A stretch of 64,000 nucleotides of DNA from Bacillus salipaludis (GTDB taxonomy: Bacteria; Bacillota; Bacilli; Bacillales_B; DSM-18226), in NCBI RefSeq assembly GCF_004358205.1, contig NZ_SMYO01000006.1, positions 401,435-465,434 of the forward strand. Direction: 5' to 3'. The notes under the pieces are model-generated. The model was not told the origin of the DNA. It did not search any database and saw only the letters and a program-made list of their open reading frames with translations. Every line of letters starts with the position of its first letter. Within the stretch, counting starts at the first letter, position 1. This document shows positions 29,101 through 38,278 of this stretch, in pieces. The translations under genes were made by a program, and so were the position numbers.

Positions 29101-29262
29101 ACCGTCCAGGTGATTAAACTGGTCGCACATGGGACGATTGAGGAAAAAATGAACGAGCTTCAAGAAAAAAAGAAACACCTGATTGACGATGTCATCCAGA
29201 AGGGAGACGAGAAGTTGTCTTCCTTAACAGAAAAGGATATCCGCGAGATCTTGATGATTTAA
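26161..29262 (+). CDS. SNF2 family DEAD/DEAH helicase with SWIM zinc finger
   Basis: A 1033-residue ATP-dependent DNA translocase. An N-terminal SWIM zinc finger (TCTCPKLTTYQKPCHHV, residues about 68-83) is followed by a family-specific region. The SNF2 helicase core has Walker A ADDMGLGKT near 604-612, DEAQ near 706 and SALTGTP-like FALTGTPIENS. The C-terminal helicase lobe has LISLKAGGTGLNLT and the QAADRAYRMGQ motif. All motifs are intact. Bacterial SWIM/SNF2 proteins are common and poorly characterised; a role in chromatin remodelling or DNA repair is inference. Followed after 19 bp by the N-acetyltransferase gene. Confidence 0.93.
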   Translation: MNVSLNQKMIKQLCGEHSYKKGEELSRRKKVELTDYSPNHEICHAIVHATNVFQITIKNKHGQIETTCTCPKLTTYQKPCHHVAAVLVKILEKQSSNHTDLTRGILGLFQGGPIRPSTGEHIIEDRQLFTVEFLCKPISIDNNECMFGIMIHSSSKSFKINDFLDSVKQREAYQDYDPKIHYFQRETDAVLQELIQTRDKSILKDEFILIPARDWERLLPILLKAPLVKLKHHGQIFEKIHLSSGPIPLYFLFETGPNEDFQLRVNGLNKITILYDFVLFEGQIWKLEKEELARLSELKKMLDTSGTHQISISRNQMESFIEQVIPGLMKIGHVRIGEAVSKRLDQTALKAKLYLDRIKNRLLAGLEFHYGNVVINPLEENKQGSPLLRNGEQEEKILQIMEESGFTKTESGYFLQNEELEYHFLYHIVPILKKLVQVYATTAVRVRLFKENPQPRFRVDRRERTDWLSFRFELQGIPESEIRNILSSLEEKRKYYRLRDGSFLSLESPEFNELNRFLQGIGVKPKEIHTEFELPLTQGLSVLYSFENSVRIGSSLKQLLEDLQNPEGVHFAIPASLSGILRDYQKLGYQWLKTLAHYGLGGILADDMGLGKTLQSISYIHSVLPQIRRENQTVLIVSPSSLTYNWWNELKKFAPEIRAEIVDGSKIVRDRLLKNLAVVDVVITSYPLLVKDTLLYSKLAFHTLFLDEAQAFKNPETQTAKAVKKLQASHRFALTGTPIENSLDELWSIFHIVFPELFPNRRAFHELRREEVAKRVRPFILRRVKEDVLAELPEKIESMHASDLLPDQKKLYAAYLAKLKHDTLKHLDKETFQKNRIKILAGLTRLRQLCCHPALFVDGYKGSSAKFEQLLKIIEECQSTGRRMLIFSQFTQMLGIIGRELASRGVSYFYLDGSTPSEDRVQLCSRFNLGEKDIFLISLKAGGTGLNLTGADTVILYDLWWNPAVEQQAADRAYRMGQKNTVQVIKLVAHGTIEEKMNELQEKKKHLIDDVIQKGDEKLSSLTEKDIREILMI

Positions 29263-29281
29263 ACTTTAGGAGGCAAGCTTC

Positions 29282-30064
29282 ATGACCGATTTCAATTTAC
29301 AATTCCGGAAAAGAATAGGTTTCCCTGCAAACGAAACCATTACATTCGATAATTTAGAAGACGTTCTCGAAAAAACAGCCAAAACGATTCCATTTGAAAA
29401 TATAGGTATCATTGCAAATCAGGCAAAAAAAATCACGAAAGAGAACTTGATTAACAAAATTATCGATCAACACGAGGGCGGTCTTTGTTATGAACTAAAT
29501 GGCATTCTCCATTTATTTTTACTGGAAAATGGAATTGATGCAAAATTAATTTATGGTGTCGTCTACGACCACAATCATCAGCGTTGGATTCCGACCGGGA
29601 AAACACATGTTGCAACTATTATCACTAACAATGAGCAACCCTATCTTGTAGATACAGGATTTGGTGTGAATCTCCCTTTAAAACCTGTTCCATTATCCGG
29701 AGAGGTGGTAACCTCGAATAATGGCGAGTTCCGAGCGGAGAAAACGGAAACTGAGCATGGGGATTATATTTTTTACATGAAATTGAAACATAAAGACAAA
29801 GATTGGAAAATAGGCTATGCTTTTGATACCAAAGTGGCTATTACCGATTATTCAAGATTAACTGGGGTACAAAAAATCATTATCGAGCATCCGGAATCTC
29901 CTTTTAATAAAAAGCCGTTAATTACCAGGCTGACTGACAGGGGCAGCATGACCTTAACAGATACATCTATTACTGAATGGATCGATGGTAAGCTAGATAA
30001 ACAGGATATTGATCAAAAAAAATATAAAGAGCTTGCAAAAGACCGTTTTGATATTCAGACCTAA
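29282..30064 (+). CDS. Arylamine N-acetyltransferase
   Basis: Transfers acetyl from acetyl-CoA to arylamines, hydrazines or related amines; 260 residues. The Cys-His-Asp triad is visible as Cys69 (EGGLCYELN), His109 (TGKTHVA) and Asp124 (LVDTGFG). It starts after AGGAGG 19 bp downstream of the helicase gene, so the two are likely co-transcribed. A strong bidirectional terminator follows. Confidence 0.93.
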   Translation: MTDFNLQFRKRIGFPANETITFDNLEDVLEKTAKTIPFENIGIIANQAKKITKENLINKIIDQHEGGLCYELNGILHLFLLENGIDAKLIYGVVYDHNHQRWIPTGKTHVATIITNNEQPYLVDTGFGVNLPLKPVPLSGEVVTSNNGEFRAEKTETEHGDYIFYMKLKHKDKDWKIGYAFDTKVAITDYSRLTGVQKIIIEHPESPFNKKPLITRLTDRGSMTLTDTSITEWIDGKLDKQDIDQKKYKELAKDRFDIQT

Positions 30065-30065
30065 T

Positions 30066-30096
30066 AAAATCCACCCATATTGCATGGGTGGATTTT
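30066..30096. terminator. Bidirectional terminator
   Basis: AAAATCCACCCAT and ATGGGTGGATTTT form a perfect 13-bp stem around ATTGC, with A and T runs on the flanks, between the convergent N-acetyltransferase and ansR genes. Confidence 0.9.
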
Positions 30097-30100
30097 AACT

Positions 30101-30442
30101 TCACGATTTTAATCCTCGTTTTACACGCACAAAGGCTACGAAATCATCCAGTTCCTCTTTTGAAAGTAGGACACCATCCAGGGACAAAACTTTTTCGTTG
30201 GAATCTATTAATTCGGTAATTTCAATCACTGAATGTTCCGCCAATGAATCCTCTGTTCTCCCTAATATATAATCTACTGATGTATGAAATAAATCGGCTA
30301 TTTGTGATAAGGATTGTAATGATGGCAAACGATAACCCGACTCATAGCCGGCATAGGTGCTTTTGGCAATCCCCAGTTGGTCTGCGGTTTCTTGTAAGGA
30401 CCATTTTCGTTCTTTTCGTAATTCCGATAATCGCTCCAACAT
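30101..30442 (-). CDS. ansR: HTH transcriptional repressor AnsR (XRE family)
   Basis: Cro/CI-type helix-turn-helix regulator, 113 residues. The DNA-binding domain LSELRKERKWSLQETADQLGIAKSTYAGYESGYR matches B. subtilis AnsR nearly residue for residue, as does the genetic position divergent to ansA-ansB. In B. subtilis AnsR represses the ans operon and asparagine or aspartate relieves this. ATG 30442 has a GGAG site 10 bp away; the TTG codon three residues earlier sits too close to it. The C-terminal part is acidic and probably senses the ligand or dimerises. Confidence 0.9.
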   Translation of the reverse strand: MLERLSELRKERKWSLQETADQLGIAKSTYAGYESGYRLPSLQSLSQIADLFHTSVDYILGRTEDSLAEHSVIEITELIDSNEKVLSLDGVLLSKEELDDFVAFVRVKRGLKS

Positions 30443-30516
30443 TCGTCTCAAACTCCACTCTAAAGGATTTTGAAAAAATTATATCATAGGTTATAAGATT
30501 AGAATAGAAAAAAAGT

Positions 30517-30593
30517 ACGCGAATTGAATAATAATGCTTGATTTATATAAAATTAATCCTATAATTTAAAGTATAAATACGCATAACGCGAAT
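30517..30593. promoter_or_regulatory. Two ACGCGAAT direct repeats, candidate AnsR operators
   Basis: ACGCGAAT occurs at 30517-30524 (AGTACGCGAATTGA) and at 30586-30593 (TAACGCGAATGA) in the ansR-ansA divergent region. One lies 14 bp before the ansA -35 box and one just past its predicted start of transcription. CG-rich words are rare in this AT-rich gap. Binding by AnsR is inference. Confidence 0.5.
30538..30565 (+). promoter_or_regulatory. Promoter of ansA-ansB
   Basis: TTGATT and TATAAT with a 16-bp spacer, a good sigma-A promoter. Transcription would start near 30572. Confidence 0.7.
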
Positions 30594-30630
30594 GATATGA
30601 AAATTGTTCTGCTAATCGGGGTGATATTTT

Positions 30631-31635
30631 TTGAAGAAAATTTTAATATTAGCAACTGGTGGTACGATTGCCTCAGTGGAAGGGAACGAAGGGCTTGTTC
30701 CCGGATTATCTGCCGATGAATTATTGCACTTTTTCCCAAAATCAGCAGGTAACATTGAGATTGAATGCAAGTTCCTCATGAACATAGATAGCACAAATAT
30801 GCAGCCGGAGCATTGGGTTGAAATGGCTCATGCGATCTACCAACACTATGAAAATTACGACGGATTTGTCATTACGCATGGAACGGACACGCTCGCCTAT
30901 ACTTCTGCGGCCCTTTCCTACATGCTGCAAGGACTTCGCAAGCCTGTTGTATTAACCGGGTCCCAGGTCCCGATTAGCTTTAAAAAGACAGATGCCAAAA
31001 AGAATGTGGCCGATGCACTAAGATTTGCTACAGAGGACATTGGCGGAGTGTTTATCGTTTTTGATGGTCGGGTGATCATCGGAACGAGAGCTGTAAAAAT
31101 GCGAACGAAAAGCTATGATGCATTTGAAAGTGTAAATGCCCCCTATGTTGCCTATGTGAATGAAAAAGAGGTAAAATATCAGTGGAAACCTGTACCAACC
31201 GGCGTGGGACTTGCATTGAATACTAATATAAATACCGATGTTTTTTTAATGAAATTATACCCCGGGACAAAACCGGAAGTGTTTGATTGCCTAAAAGGTT
31301 TATACAAAGGTATAATAATTGAGAGTTTTGGGAATGGCGGACTGCCATTCGAAGGGCGCAACCTTCTTGTGAAAATCAAAGAACTAACTGAAGCGGGCAT
31401 AGCGGTTGTGATTACGACTCAATGCCTTGAAGAAGGTGAGGATTTACTTTTATATGAAGTAGGTCGTAAAGTAGCCCAGCATGATGTCATTTTATCGGGA
31501 GATATGAATACCGAGGCCATTGTGCCCAAGCTCATGTGGGCTCTTGGTCAGAAATCTTCTATTAAAGAGATCAAGACTATTTTTGAAACTCCTTTGGCAG
31601 AAGATTTATCGATTAAGGGCGAAAAAGAAGAGTAA
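30631..31635 (+). CDS. ansA: L-asparaginase, type I (cytoplasmic)
   Basis: Hydrolyses asparagine to aspartate and ammonia; 334 residues. Both catalytic threonine motifs are present: ATGGTIAS with Thr12 and THGTDTLAY with Thr85-Asp86. No signal peptide, so a type I enzyme. It uses a TTG start after GGGGTGAT. It is the first gene of the ans operon, 33 bp before ansB, and is divergent from ansR. Confidence 0.95.
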   Translation: MKKILILATGGTIASVEGNEGLVPGLSADELLHFFPKSAGNIEIECKFLMNIDSTNMQPEHWVEMAHAIYQHYENYDGFVITHGTDTLAYTSAALSYMLQGLRKPVVLTGSQVPISFKKTDAKKNVADALRFATEDIGGVFIVFDGRVIIGTRAVKMRTKSYDAFESVNAPYVAYVNEKEVKYQWKPVPTGVGLALNTNINTDVFLMKLYPGTKPEVFDCLKGLYKGIIIESFGNGGLPFEGRNLLVKIKELTEAGIAVVITTQCLEEGEDLLLYEVGRKVAQHDVILSGDMNTEAIVPKLMWALGQKSSIKEIKTIFETPLAEDLSIKGEKEE

Positions 31636-31668
31636 TAGATTTTTACTAAAAACAAAGAGGCGATATGG

Positions 31669-33099
31669 ATGTTGACCAATGAAGTAAACATGCGAGTGGA
31701 GAAAGACTTTTTAGGGGAAAAGGAAGTACCAGTTGAAGCCTATTACGGTGTACAAACATTAAGAGCAGTGGAAAACTTCCCAATTACTGGCTATCGTATC
31801 CATGAGGAATTAATAAAAGCAATGGCGATCGTGAAAAAAGCTGCCGCGATGGCGAACATGGATGTTCACCGCTTATATAACGGAATTGGTGAGGCCATTG
31901 TGAAGGCCGCTGATGAAATGATTGAAGGGAAATGGCATGACCAAATTATTGTCGATCCGATTCAGGGCGGTGCCGGTACTTCCATCAACATGAACGTGAA
32001 TGAGGTTATTGCCAACCGTGCAATTGAAATACTTGGACATGAAAAGGGTGATTATTATCACTGCAGTCCTAATTCCCATGTCAACATGTCGCAGTCAACA
32101 AATGATTCATTCCCTACCGCAATTCATATTTCGGTATTGAATCTTCTTGAAAAATTATTGGGTACAATGGAAACAATGCATGGAGTCTTTATGCAAAAAT
32201 CGCAAGAATTTGCCCATGTAATCAAAATGGGGCGGACCCATCTTCAAGATGCAGTACCGATTCGCCTTGGCCAGGAATTTGAAGCATATGGACGAGTACT
32301 AGAACGCGATATTAAGCGAATTAAGCAATCCCGCCAGCATTTATATGAGTTAAACATGGGTGCAACTGCAGTTGGAACCGGTCTCAATGCGGATCCTCGT
32401 TATATTGAGTTTGTTGTAAAACATCTTGCTGACATCAGCGGATTACCACTTGTTGGTGCAGAACATTTGGTGGATGCAACTCAAAATACAGATGCTTATA
32501 CAGAGGTATCAGCGGCATTGAAGGTTTGTATGATGAATATGTCAAAAATCGCCAATGACTTGCGTTTAATGGCTTCTGGTCCACGTGCTGGATTAGGAGA
32601 GATTAGCTTACCAGCCCGTCAACCGGGATCTTCCATTATGCCGGGAAAAGTAAACCCAGTGATGGCTGAGCTCATTAATCAGGTGGCCTTCCAAGTAATC
32701 GGGAATGATCATACGATTTGCTTGGCATCTGAAGCTGGGCAATTAGAATTGAACGTTATGGAGCCTGTTCTTGTATTTAATCTGCTTCAGTCGATTAGTA
32801 TTATGAATAATGCGTTCGGTGTATTCACGGAGCATTGTTTAAAGGGTATTACTGCAAATGAAGATAGATTAAAAGAGTATGTGGAAAAGAGTGTTGGTGT
32901 CATTACAGCGGTTAATCCACATCTTGGCTATGAAGTAGCTGCTCGGATTGCCAGGGAAGCCATTTTAACTGGAGCTTCTGTACGTGATCTTTGTTTAAAA
33001 TATGATGTATTGTCTGAAGAAGAACTAGATTTAATTCTTGATCCATATGAAATGACGCATCCAGGGATTGCAGGAAAGGCATTGTTGGAGAGAGATTAG
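31669..33099 (+). CDS. ansB: Aspartate ammonia-lyase (aspartase)
   Basis: Deaminates aspartate to fumarate and ammonia, completing asparagine breakdown begun by AnsA; 476 residues. The fumarase/aspartase signature GSSIMPGKVNPV carries the catalytic-loop serine, and the QSTNDSFPTA and GRTHLQDAVP blocks are intact. It forms an operon with ansA and ends at a strong terminator. Confidence 0.96.
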   Translation: MLTNEVNMRVEKDFLGEKEVPVEAYYGVQTLRAVENFPITGYRIHEELIKAMAIVKKAAAMANMDVHRLYNGIGEAIVKAADEMIEGKWHDQIIVDPIQGGAGTSINMNVNEVIANRAIEILGHEKGDYYHCSPNSHVNMSQSTNDSFPTAIHISVLNLLEKLLGTMETMHGVFMQKSQEFAHVIKMGRTHLQDAVPIRLGQEFEAYGRVLERDIKRIKQSRQHLYELNMGATAVGTGLNADPRYIEFVVKHLADISGLPLVGAEHLVDATQNTDAYTEVSAALKVCMMNMSKIANDLRLMASGPRAGLGEISLPARQPGSSIMPGKVNPVMAELINQVAFQVIGNDHTICLASEAGQLELNVMEPVLVFNLLQSISIMNNAFGVFTEHCLKGITANEDRLKEYVEKSVGVITAVNPHLGYEVAARIAREAILTGASVRDLCLKYDVLSEEELDLILDPYEMTHPGIAGKALLERD

Positions 33100-33102
33100 T
33101 AG

Positions 33103-33133
33103 ATACGCCAGGCATTTTGCCTGGCGTATTTTG
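33103..33133 (+). terminator. Rho-independent terminator of ansAB
   Basis: ATACGCCAGGCA and TGCCTGGCGTAT form a perfect 12-bp stem with a 3-nt loop, then a short T-run. Confidence 0.92.
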
Positions 33134-33245
33134 TTTGGTAATTCTTGCTTTCCACTTTTACCATCGAATTATCGTTGATTTAATCATCACAATCAAAATA
33201 AAACCATACGATTAATACTACGGCTTTTTTAGGAGTGTGTTTCGT

Positions 33246-33713
33246 ATGGATGATCGTTTTTTTCGAAATGTCATGGGGAGCTTTGCTACTGGGATTACCA
33301 TTATTACCACAGAGGTGAAGGGGACTGCCCATGGAATGACTGCAAATGCGTTTGTCTCAGTATCTTTGAATCCAAAGTTAATTCTTGTGTCGATTGATAA
33401 TAGAGCTAAAATGTTGGGCTTTCTTCAAGAGTCGAAAAGGTTTGCTGTGAGCTTTTTAGCCAGTGAACAACAAGCGGAATCGATGAGATTTGCCGGACAG
33501 AAAAAGGATGAAGAACCTTTTATTTTTGAGCGATTTGGTGAATTACCTGTTATAAAGGGTGCTTTAGCGAATGTTGTTTGTACTGTTTTTAATCAAGTTG
33601 AGGCAGGAGATCATGTTTTGTTTATTGGAGAGGTACAGGATTTACAGGTGAAGGATGGGGAGCCGCTCCTTTACTTTAAAGGTAACTATCGAGAATTAAA
33701 AGAGTTAGATTAA
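33246..33713 (+). CDS. Flavin reductase family protein (FMN-binding split barrel)
   Basis: A 155-residue flavin reductase of the HpaC/NtaB type that supplies reduced FMN or FAD to monooxygenases. It has the typical beginning RNVMGSFATGITIITTEVKG and GMTANAFVSVSLNPKLILVSID, and ends in the dimer strand PLLYFKGNYREL. AGGAGTG 8 bp before ATG 33246 decides the start over GTG 33237. No monooxygenase gene is adjacent, so the partner is unknown. Confidence 0.9.
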   Translation: MDDRFFRNVMGSFATGITIITTEVKGTAHGMTANAFVSVSLNPKLILVSIDNRAKMLGFLQESKRFAVSFLASEQQAESMRFAGQKKDEEPFIFERFGELPVIKGALANVVCTVFNQVEAGDHVLFIGEVQDLQVKDGEPLLYFKGNYRELKELD

Positions 33714-33759
33714 ATAGTAAATATTCTATAATTATATTATGTAAACTAGGAATGCTATT

Positions 33760-33788
33760 AGACTGTGCTTCCCGGCTCAGTCTTTTTG
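33760..33788 (+). terminator. Rho-independent terminator
   Basis: AGACTG-T-GC pairs with GC-T-CAGTCT with one mismatch, followed by T5, downstream of the flavin reductase gene. Confidence 0.75.
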
Positions 33789-33872
33789 TTTGCCATAAAA
33801 AAATTAATCCTATGAAAATTATGCTTTCATCATGTATGATGTAAAAGACTAATCGTATAGGAGTGACAATCT

Positions 33873-35279
33873 TTGGTTCAGCTTCATTTATACAGCAAAA
33901 AATTTCCCTTTTTGAAAGAAGCATTTTTTTCACACTATCGTGAAATCGCAGCAGGTTACAGTCATCATGTACTTCTAGAAAGCGGCCGGGGCGGTCGGTA
34001 TAGCATCGCTGCATTTAATCCCGAGAAGATCATTACGGGAAAAAACCATCAACTCACCATACAAGATGGAGACCATCAAGAACAGTTAAACGGAAACCCC
34101 CTGCATTTATTAAAGGAATGGATGGGGCAATACCATGTCGATAGAATTGAAGGGCTGCCTGATTTCCAAGGCGGTGCCATTGGATACATCAGCTATGACT
34201 ATGGTCGTTATATTGAAAAACTACCCTCACTTGCAAAAGATGACCTCGAAATGCCGGAAATCTACTTTTTAATTTTTAAAGAATGGTTTGTATTCGATCA
34301 TCATACAAACGAATTATGGTTATTATTTTTGCATGAAGAAGGAGAACCTATCGAAGAAAAGGCTGCACTTTGGGAGAGCCGTTGGCTTGAAAAAATTCCG
34401 GCTGTTGAAACCTCAGAAACCGTTTTGATTCTGTCGGATTCATTAGAAGTTTCAATGGATGAGCAGCAGTTTATCAATGCCGTCAAGAAAGTTCAGGCAT
34501 ACATCGCTCAGGGGGATGTTTTTCAAGTCAATCTTTCCGTTCGGCAATCAAAACCCATGGAGGTAGAAGCGATTGACGTCTATGAACAATTGCGCCTGCT
34601 TAATCCCTCTCCTTATATGGGCTATTTCCATACACCAGAATTTCAATTAGTCAGCGGATCGCCTGAACTCTTGGTAAAAAAGCACGGCAATGAAGTTAGC
34701 ACACGGCCGATTGCAGGGACTCGTTCCAGAGGGAAAAACGAGGCGGAAGACCAAAAGTTGGCCAATGAATTGATTGAAAATGAGAAGGAACGGGCGGAGC
34801 ATGTGATGCTCGTTGATTTGGAACGAAATGACCTCGGCCGGGTTTGTGCATATGGAACGGTTGAGGTAAATGAATTTATGGTCATTGAAAAATACTCGCA
34901 TGTGATGCATATCGTCTCGAATGTTCGAGGACAATTAGCGGCCGATAAAAATAGCTTTAATGTTATTGATGCGGTTTTTCCAGGAGGAACGATTACCGGT
35001 GCTCCAAAGATTCGCACGATGGAAATTATTGAAGAGCTTGAACCGGTTCAAAGGGGCATTTATACGGGATCACTTGGCTGGATTGATTTCTCCGGTGACA
35101 TGGAACTAAATATTGTGATTCGGACCATGTTGGTGAAAAACGGTATGGGACATGTCCAAGCAGGAGCGGGAATTGTGATTGATTCTAATCCGAAGCATGA
35201 GTATAAAGAGTCACTGAAAAAAGCCGCAGCGCTTTGGCGGGCAAAAGAAATGGCAGAAGGGAAAGGAAAACAGCGATGA
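33873..35279 (+). CDS. pabB: Aminodeoxychorismate synthase component I
   Basis: Chorismate-using enzyme of the anthranilate synthase family, 468 residues. Its place before pabA and pabC makes the p-aminobenzoate branch of folate synthesis the likely pathway. Active-site blocks seen include [13 protein letters not shown] [47 protein letters not shown] and [20 protein letters not shown] start after TAGGAGTG. It overlaps pabA by 4 bp (ATGA). An anthranilate synthase role for tryptophan is less likely without trp genes nearby. Confidence 0.9.
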   Translation: MVQLHLYSKKFPFLKEAFFSHYREIAAGYSHHVLLESGRGGRYSIAAFNPEKIITGKNHQLTIQDGDHQEQLNGNPLHLLKEWMGQYHVDRIEGLPDFQGGAIGYISYDYGRYIEKLPSLAKDDLEMPEIYFLIFKEWFVFDHHTNELWLLFLHEEGEPIEEKAALWESRWLEKIPAVETSETVLILSDSLEVSMDEQQFINAVKKVQAYIAQGDVFQVNLSVRQSKPMEVEAIDVYEQLRLLNPSPYMGYFHTPEFQLVSGSPELLVKKHGNEVSTRPIAGTRSRGKNEAEDQKLANELIENEKERAEHVMLVDLERNDLGRVCAYGTVEVNEFMVIEKYSHVMHIVSNVRGQLAADKNSFNVIDAVFPGGTITGAPKIRTMEIIEELEPVQRGIYTGSLGWIDFSGDMELNIVIRTMLVKNGMGHVQAGAGIVIDSNPKHEYKESLKKAAALWRAKEMAEGKGKQR

Positions 35280-35869
35280 TTTTCATGATTGATAATTACG
35301 ATTCTTTTACCTTTAATTTGGTGCAATATTTAGGAGAATTAGGCGAGGATTTAGTCGTTAAACGAAATGATGAGACAACAATTGAGGAAATCTCCAAGTT
35401 GCGCCCAAAATTCTTGATGGTTTCTCCCGGTCCCTGCAGTCCAAATGAAGCCGGAATCAGTCTAGAAGCAATCCAAGCTTTTGCGGGTGAAATTCCGATT
35501 TTTGGTGTCTGTCTGGGTCAACAATCGATTGCTCAGGCCTTTGGCGGAGAAGTAGTACAAGCAGAGCGTCTTATGCATGGAAAGACCTCGGAGATTTTTC
35601 ATGATGGAAAAACAATTTTTGAAAATTTGCCTAATCCATTTCCAGCGACTCGTTATCATTCCTTAATTGTTCGAAAAGAAAGCTTACCCGAATGTTTGGA
35701 GGTATCTGCCTGGACTGCGGAAGGGGAGATTATGGCGATTCGCCATAAAGAGCTTCCTATTGAAGGAGTTCAGTTCCACCCGGAATCCATTATGACAACG
35801 GCTGGGAAAGATCTATTGCGAAATTTTGTCCGCCATTATGGAAGAGTGACGCACACGGTTAGAGGGTAA
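35276..35869 (+). CDS. pabA: Aminodeoxychorismate/anthranilate synthase glutamine amidotransferase
   Basis: Class I glutamine amidotransferase, 197 residues, that feeds ammonia to PabB; in Bacillus the same subunit can also serve anthranilate synthase. Nucleophile Cys79 is in [10 protein letters not shown] and the His-Glu pair in GVQFHPESI. It starts within the pabB stop codon (ATGA overlap) and ends 4 bp before pabC. Confidence 0.94.
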   Translation: MIFMIDNYDSFTFNLVQYLGELGEDLVVKRNDETTIEEISKLRPKFLMVSPGPCSPNEAGISLEAIQAFAGEIPIFGVCLGQQSIAQAFGGEVVQAERLMHGKTSEIFHDGKTIFENLPNPFPATRYHSLIVRKESLPECLEVSAWTAEGEIMAIRHKELPIEGVQFHPESIMTTAGKDLLRNFVRHYGRVTHTVRG

Positions 35870-35873
35870 TCAC

Positions 35874-36725
35874 ATGTTTATTTATGTAAACGGGGAAATT
35901 GTTAAAAAAGAAGAGGCGGTCATTTCTCCTTTTGATCATGGCTTTTTATATGGAATGGGACTTTTTGAAACCTTTCGGGTTTATAATGGGCATCCCTTTT
36001 TATTAGACACCCATATTGCCCGTCTAAACGAGGGTCTCAAAGTCCTAAATATTGAGAAACAGTTTACACGAGCTGAAGTGTGTAATGCCCTTAGGGTACT
36101 GTTAGATGCGAACGGATTCATCAATGCCTATATCCGCTTTAATGTATCAGCGGGTCTGGGTGAGGTTGGATTGCAAGTCGAACCCTACCGGGAACCAAAT
36201 GTGCTTATTTTTGCAAAACCACTGCCTGATGCGGGGGAGATGGCAGAAAAGAAGGCCATTCTTTTGCAGTTGAAGCGGAATACACCCGAGGGTTTGACAC
36301 GGTTAAAATCACATCATTATATGAATAATCTTTTGGCAAAAAGGGAGATTGGCAGTTCCACGGAAGTAGAAGGTATCTTTTTAACAGCAGAAGGTTCTAT
36401 TGCCGAAGGGATCGTTTCAAATATCTTTTGGAAAAAGGGAAACACCGTATATACACCGTCGATTGCGACAGGCATTTTAAATGGGATCACACGGCAGTTT
36501 ATCCTCCAAAGTGCTAAACGTTTAGGAATGGGTGTTGAAGAAGGACTTTTCCAGGCAGAAGAGGTGATGGGCGCAGAAGAAATCTTTGTCACCAACTCCA
36601 TCCAAGAAATTGTACCGATAAAGGAGTTTGAAGGCCATACAATGCCGGGGAGAAGCGGGTTGTTCGTCAAAAAACTCCATCAAATTTACCGGGAATCCTG
36701 CAGTCTGCTTTGGTCCATAGAATAA
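35874..36725 (+). CDS. pabC: Aminodeoxychorismate lyase
   Basis: PLP enzyme of fold type IV that releases pyruvate from aminodeoxychorismate to give p-aminobenzoate; 283 residues. PLP-binding Lys145 lies in RLKSHHYMNN, with the family patterns SPFDHGFLYGMGLFETFR and EGIVSNIFW. Third gene of the compact pabBAC operon; the remaining folate genes are not here because the operon ends at a long palindrome. Confidence 0.93.
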   Translation: MFIYVNGEIVKKEEAVISPFDHGFLYGMGLFETFRVYNGHPFLLDTHIARLNEGLKVLNIEKQFTRAEVCNALRVLLDANGFINAYIRFNVSAGLGEVGLQVEPYREPNVLIFAKPLPDAGEMAEKKAILLQLKRNTPEGLTRLKSHHYMNNLLAKREIGSSTEVEGIFLTAEGSIAEGIVSNIFWKKGNTVYTPSIATGILNGITRQFILQSAKRLGMGVEEGLFQAEEVMGAEEIFVTNSIQEIVPIKEFEGHTMPGRSGLFVKKLHQIYRESCSLLWSIE

Positions 36726-36745
36726 AGTTAAAATAAAATCTTAGA

Positions 36746-36792
36746 TTCTACAAAATTCGGGTGGTGCCAGGCACCACCCGAATTTTGTAGAA
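36746..36792. repeat. Dispersed palindrome, copy C (22-bp stem)
   Basis: TTCTACAAAATTCGGGTGGTGC and its exact complement flank a CAG loop. This is the longest and cleanest member of the family also at 17395, 21501 and 43297. It lies between convergent pabC and the carbonic anhydrase gene and could terminate both. Confidence 0.88.
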
Positions 36793-36800
36793 AAAAACTA

Positions 36801-37316
36801 TCACTTCTCGAGAATTTGTTTGTATTCTCGTCCTTTTTGGACGTAGACTTCGATGGACATTTGGATAAGTTGCAGGTCTTTTTCTGTAAGTTCACGGACT
36901 ACTTTTCCGGGTGATCCGACGACTAGGGAGCGTGGCGGGATTTTGGTTCCGCTTGTGAGTAGGGTGTTAGCTCCAATGATGCATTCGTCACCAATTTCGA
37001 CGTGATCGAGGAGGGTGGAGCCCATCCCGATGATACTGCGATTGCCAATCTTGCAGCCGTGTAAAATCACATTATGACCAACTGTTACTCCATCCCCAAT
37101 TTCTACTGGACAACCTTCGTATAAATGGATGGTGGTATTATCTTGGATACTTGTTTGTTCTCCAATGGAAATCGGGCCTTCGTCCCCGCGTAAAACCGCA
37201 TTAAACCAAATGGTAGACTCCTTCCCAATTTTTATATCCCCGATTAAATATGCGCCAGGTGCCACAAATACCGTTTCGTCGATCGAAGGGGCAACACCAT
37301 TGTAGGGTATCTTCAT
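36801..37316 (-). CDS. Gamma carbonic anhydrase-like hexapeptide protein
   Basis: Left-handed beta-helix protein, 171 residues, of the YrdA/YtoA type. It shows hexapeptide repeats (LIGDIKIGKESTIWFNAVLRGDEGPISIGEQTSIQDNTTIH) and the metal-site histidines in TIHLYEG and TVGHNVILHGCKIG. The C-terminal helix VRELTEKDLQLI is typical. Trimeric zinc enzymes of this type may hydrate carbon dioxide, but many lack proven activity. Single gene, reverse strand, GGAGAG ribosome site. Confidence 0.9.
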   Translation of the reverse strand: MKIPYNGVAPSIDETVFVAPGAYLIGDIKIGKESTIWFNAVLRGDEGPISIGEQTSIQDNTTIHLYEGCPVEIGDGVTVGHNVILHGCKIGNRSIIGMGSTLLDHVEIGDECIIGANTLLTSGTKIPPRSLVVGSPGKVVRELTEKDLQLIQMSIEVYVQKGREYKQILEK

Positions 37317-37554
37317 TCTTTTCTCTCCTTTTAAAAATCTGAATAATAACTCTCTTCAGTTATTAGTATACCACTCTATAGTAAAGGAAAAAAATGAGAA
37401 CTATTTTCAAATCAATTTTGCCAAGCCAAACTTCAAAAATGTCAAAAATATTTAATAAACATTCGACAAAATTGTTAAAAATTCACGGTAATATCCTTCT
37501 TTTTTTTCCCAATGGTAGAATAAAACTATCACAATAGTAGAAACAGGTGGGAAG

Positions 37555-38205
37555 ATGAAATGTACGGGGAGAGTATCTATTTTAGCTTTTATAATCGTTA
37601 GTTATTTGATTGGTCTTTACATTCACGGCAGTGCCTTTACAAGATTGGACCTCGTACTTATTCCTGTCCTTTCTCTATTCGCATGGTATTCTGGAAAGCA
37701 ATATGATTTAGTGAAATTTCATTCAGAAAAGGATTTTTTAACAAAAATATATAATCGCCGTTATACTGAAAAAATTTTTCCTAAATTGAAGGCCAAAATG
37801 GAGCGGCTGAATAAATCGATGGCAGTGTTTCTTTTAGATGTAAATAATTTTAAAGAGATTAATGACTCACTAGGTCATGATACCGGTGATGTAGTTTTAA
37901 TTATGCTAACCGAGCTTCTTGCAAAAACCTTAAATAAATCAGAAGTCTTATTCAGATGGGGCGGGGATGAATTTTTAATAATCGCTCCAAACACCAATCA
38001 GATTGAAGCCGAAAAAATAAGAGGTAAAATTGAAACTTGTCTACTAAACTCAGAAAGAAATACCTATCATATCGCAGTTTCCATTGGTTATTCCATTTAT
38101 CCTGACCAAGCAAAACGATTTGAAGAAGCTGTAATGCTTGCAGACCAACAAATGTACAAAACGAAATTAGAAAAGAAATGCAATGGATTTGTTCCCGTAT
38201 CCTAA
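37555..38205 (+). CDS. GGDEF diguanylate cyclase, membrane-anchored
   Basis: A 216-residue c-di-GMP synthase. Two membrane helices (residues about 7-24 and 33-46) replace a long sensor domain. The GGDEF motif at 136-140 (RWGGDEF) is intact, as are NFKEINDSLGHDTGD substrate contacts. The product-inhibition site RxxD is absent (NKSE in its place), so feedback inhibition is not expected. It is 73 bp upstream of an HD-GYP gene, which would break the same messenger down. Confidence 0.92.
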   Translation: MKCTGRVSILAFIIVSYLIGLYIHGSAFTRLDLVLIPVLSLFAWYSGKQYDLVKFHSEKDFLTKIYNRRYTEKIFPKLKAKMERLNKSMAVFLLDVNNFKEINDSLGHDTGDVVLIMLTELLAKTLNKSEVLFRWGGDEFLIIAPNTNQIEAEKIRGKIETCLLNSERNTYHIAVSIGYSIYPDQAKRFEEAVMLADQQMYKTKLEKKCNGFVPVS

Positions 38206-38278
38206 TCTTTTGAAGGAGATGGATTGTTTTATTTACGGGTTACCTCATTTCGATTCAAAAAAGGGAGTTTTAAATGTA

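Noticed and set aside
34643..35017. Reverse-strand frame of 124 codons inside pabB
   Set aside because: Antisense to the conserved chorismate-binding core; codon pattern belongs to pabB.
38183..38278. 32-residue N-terminal extension of the HD-GYP protein
   Set aside because: No ribosome site at 38183 and overlap with the GGDEF gene; AAGGGAG supports ATG 38279.
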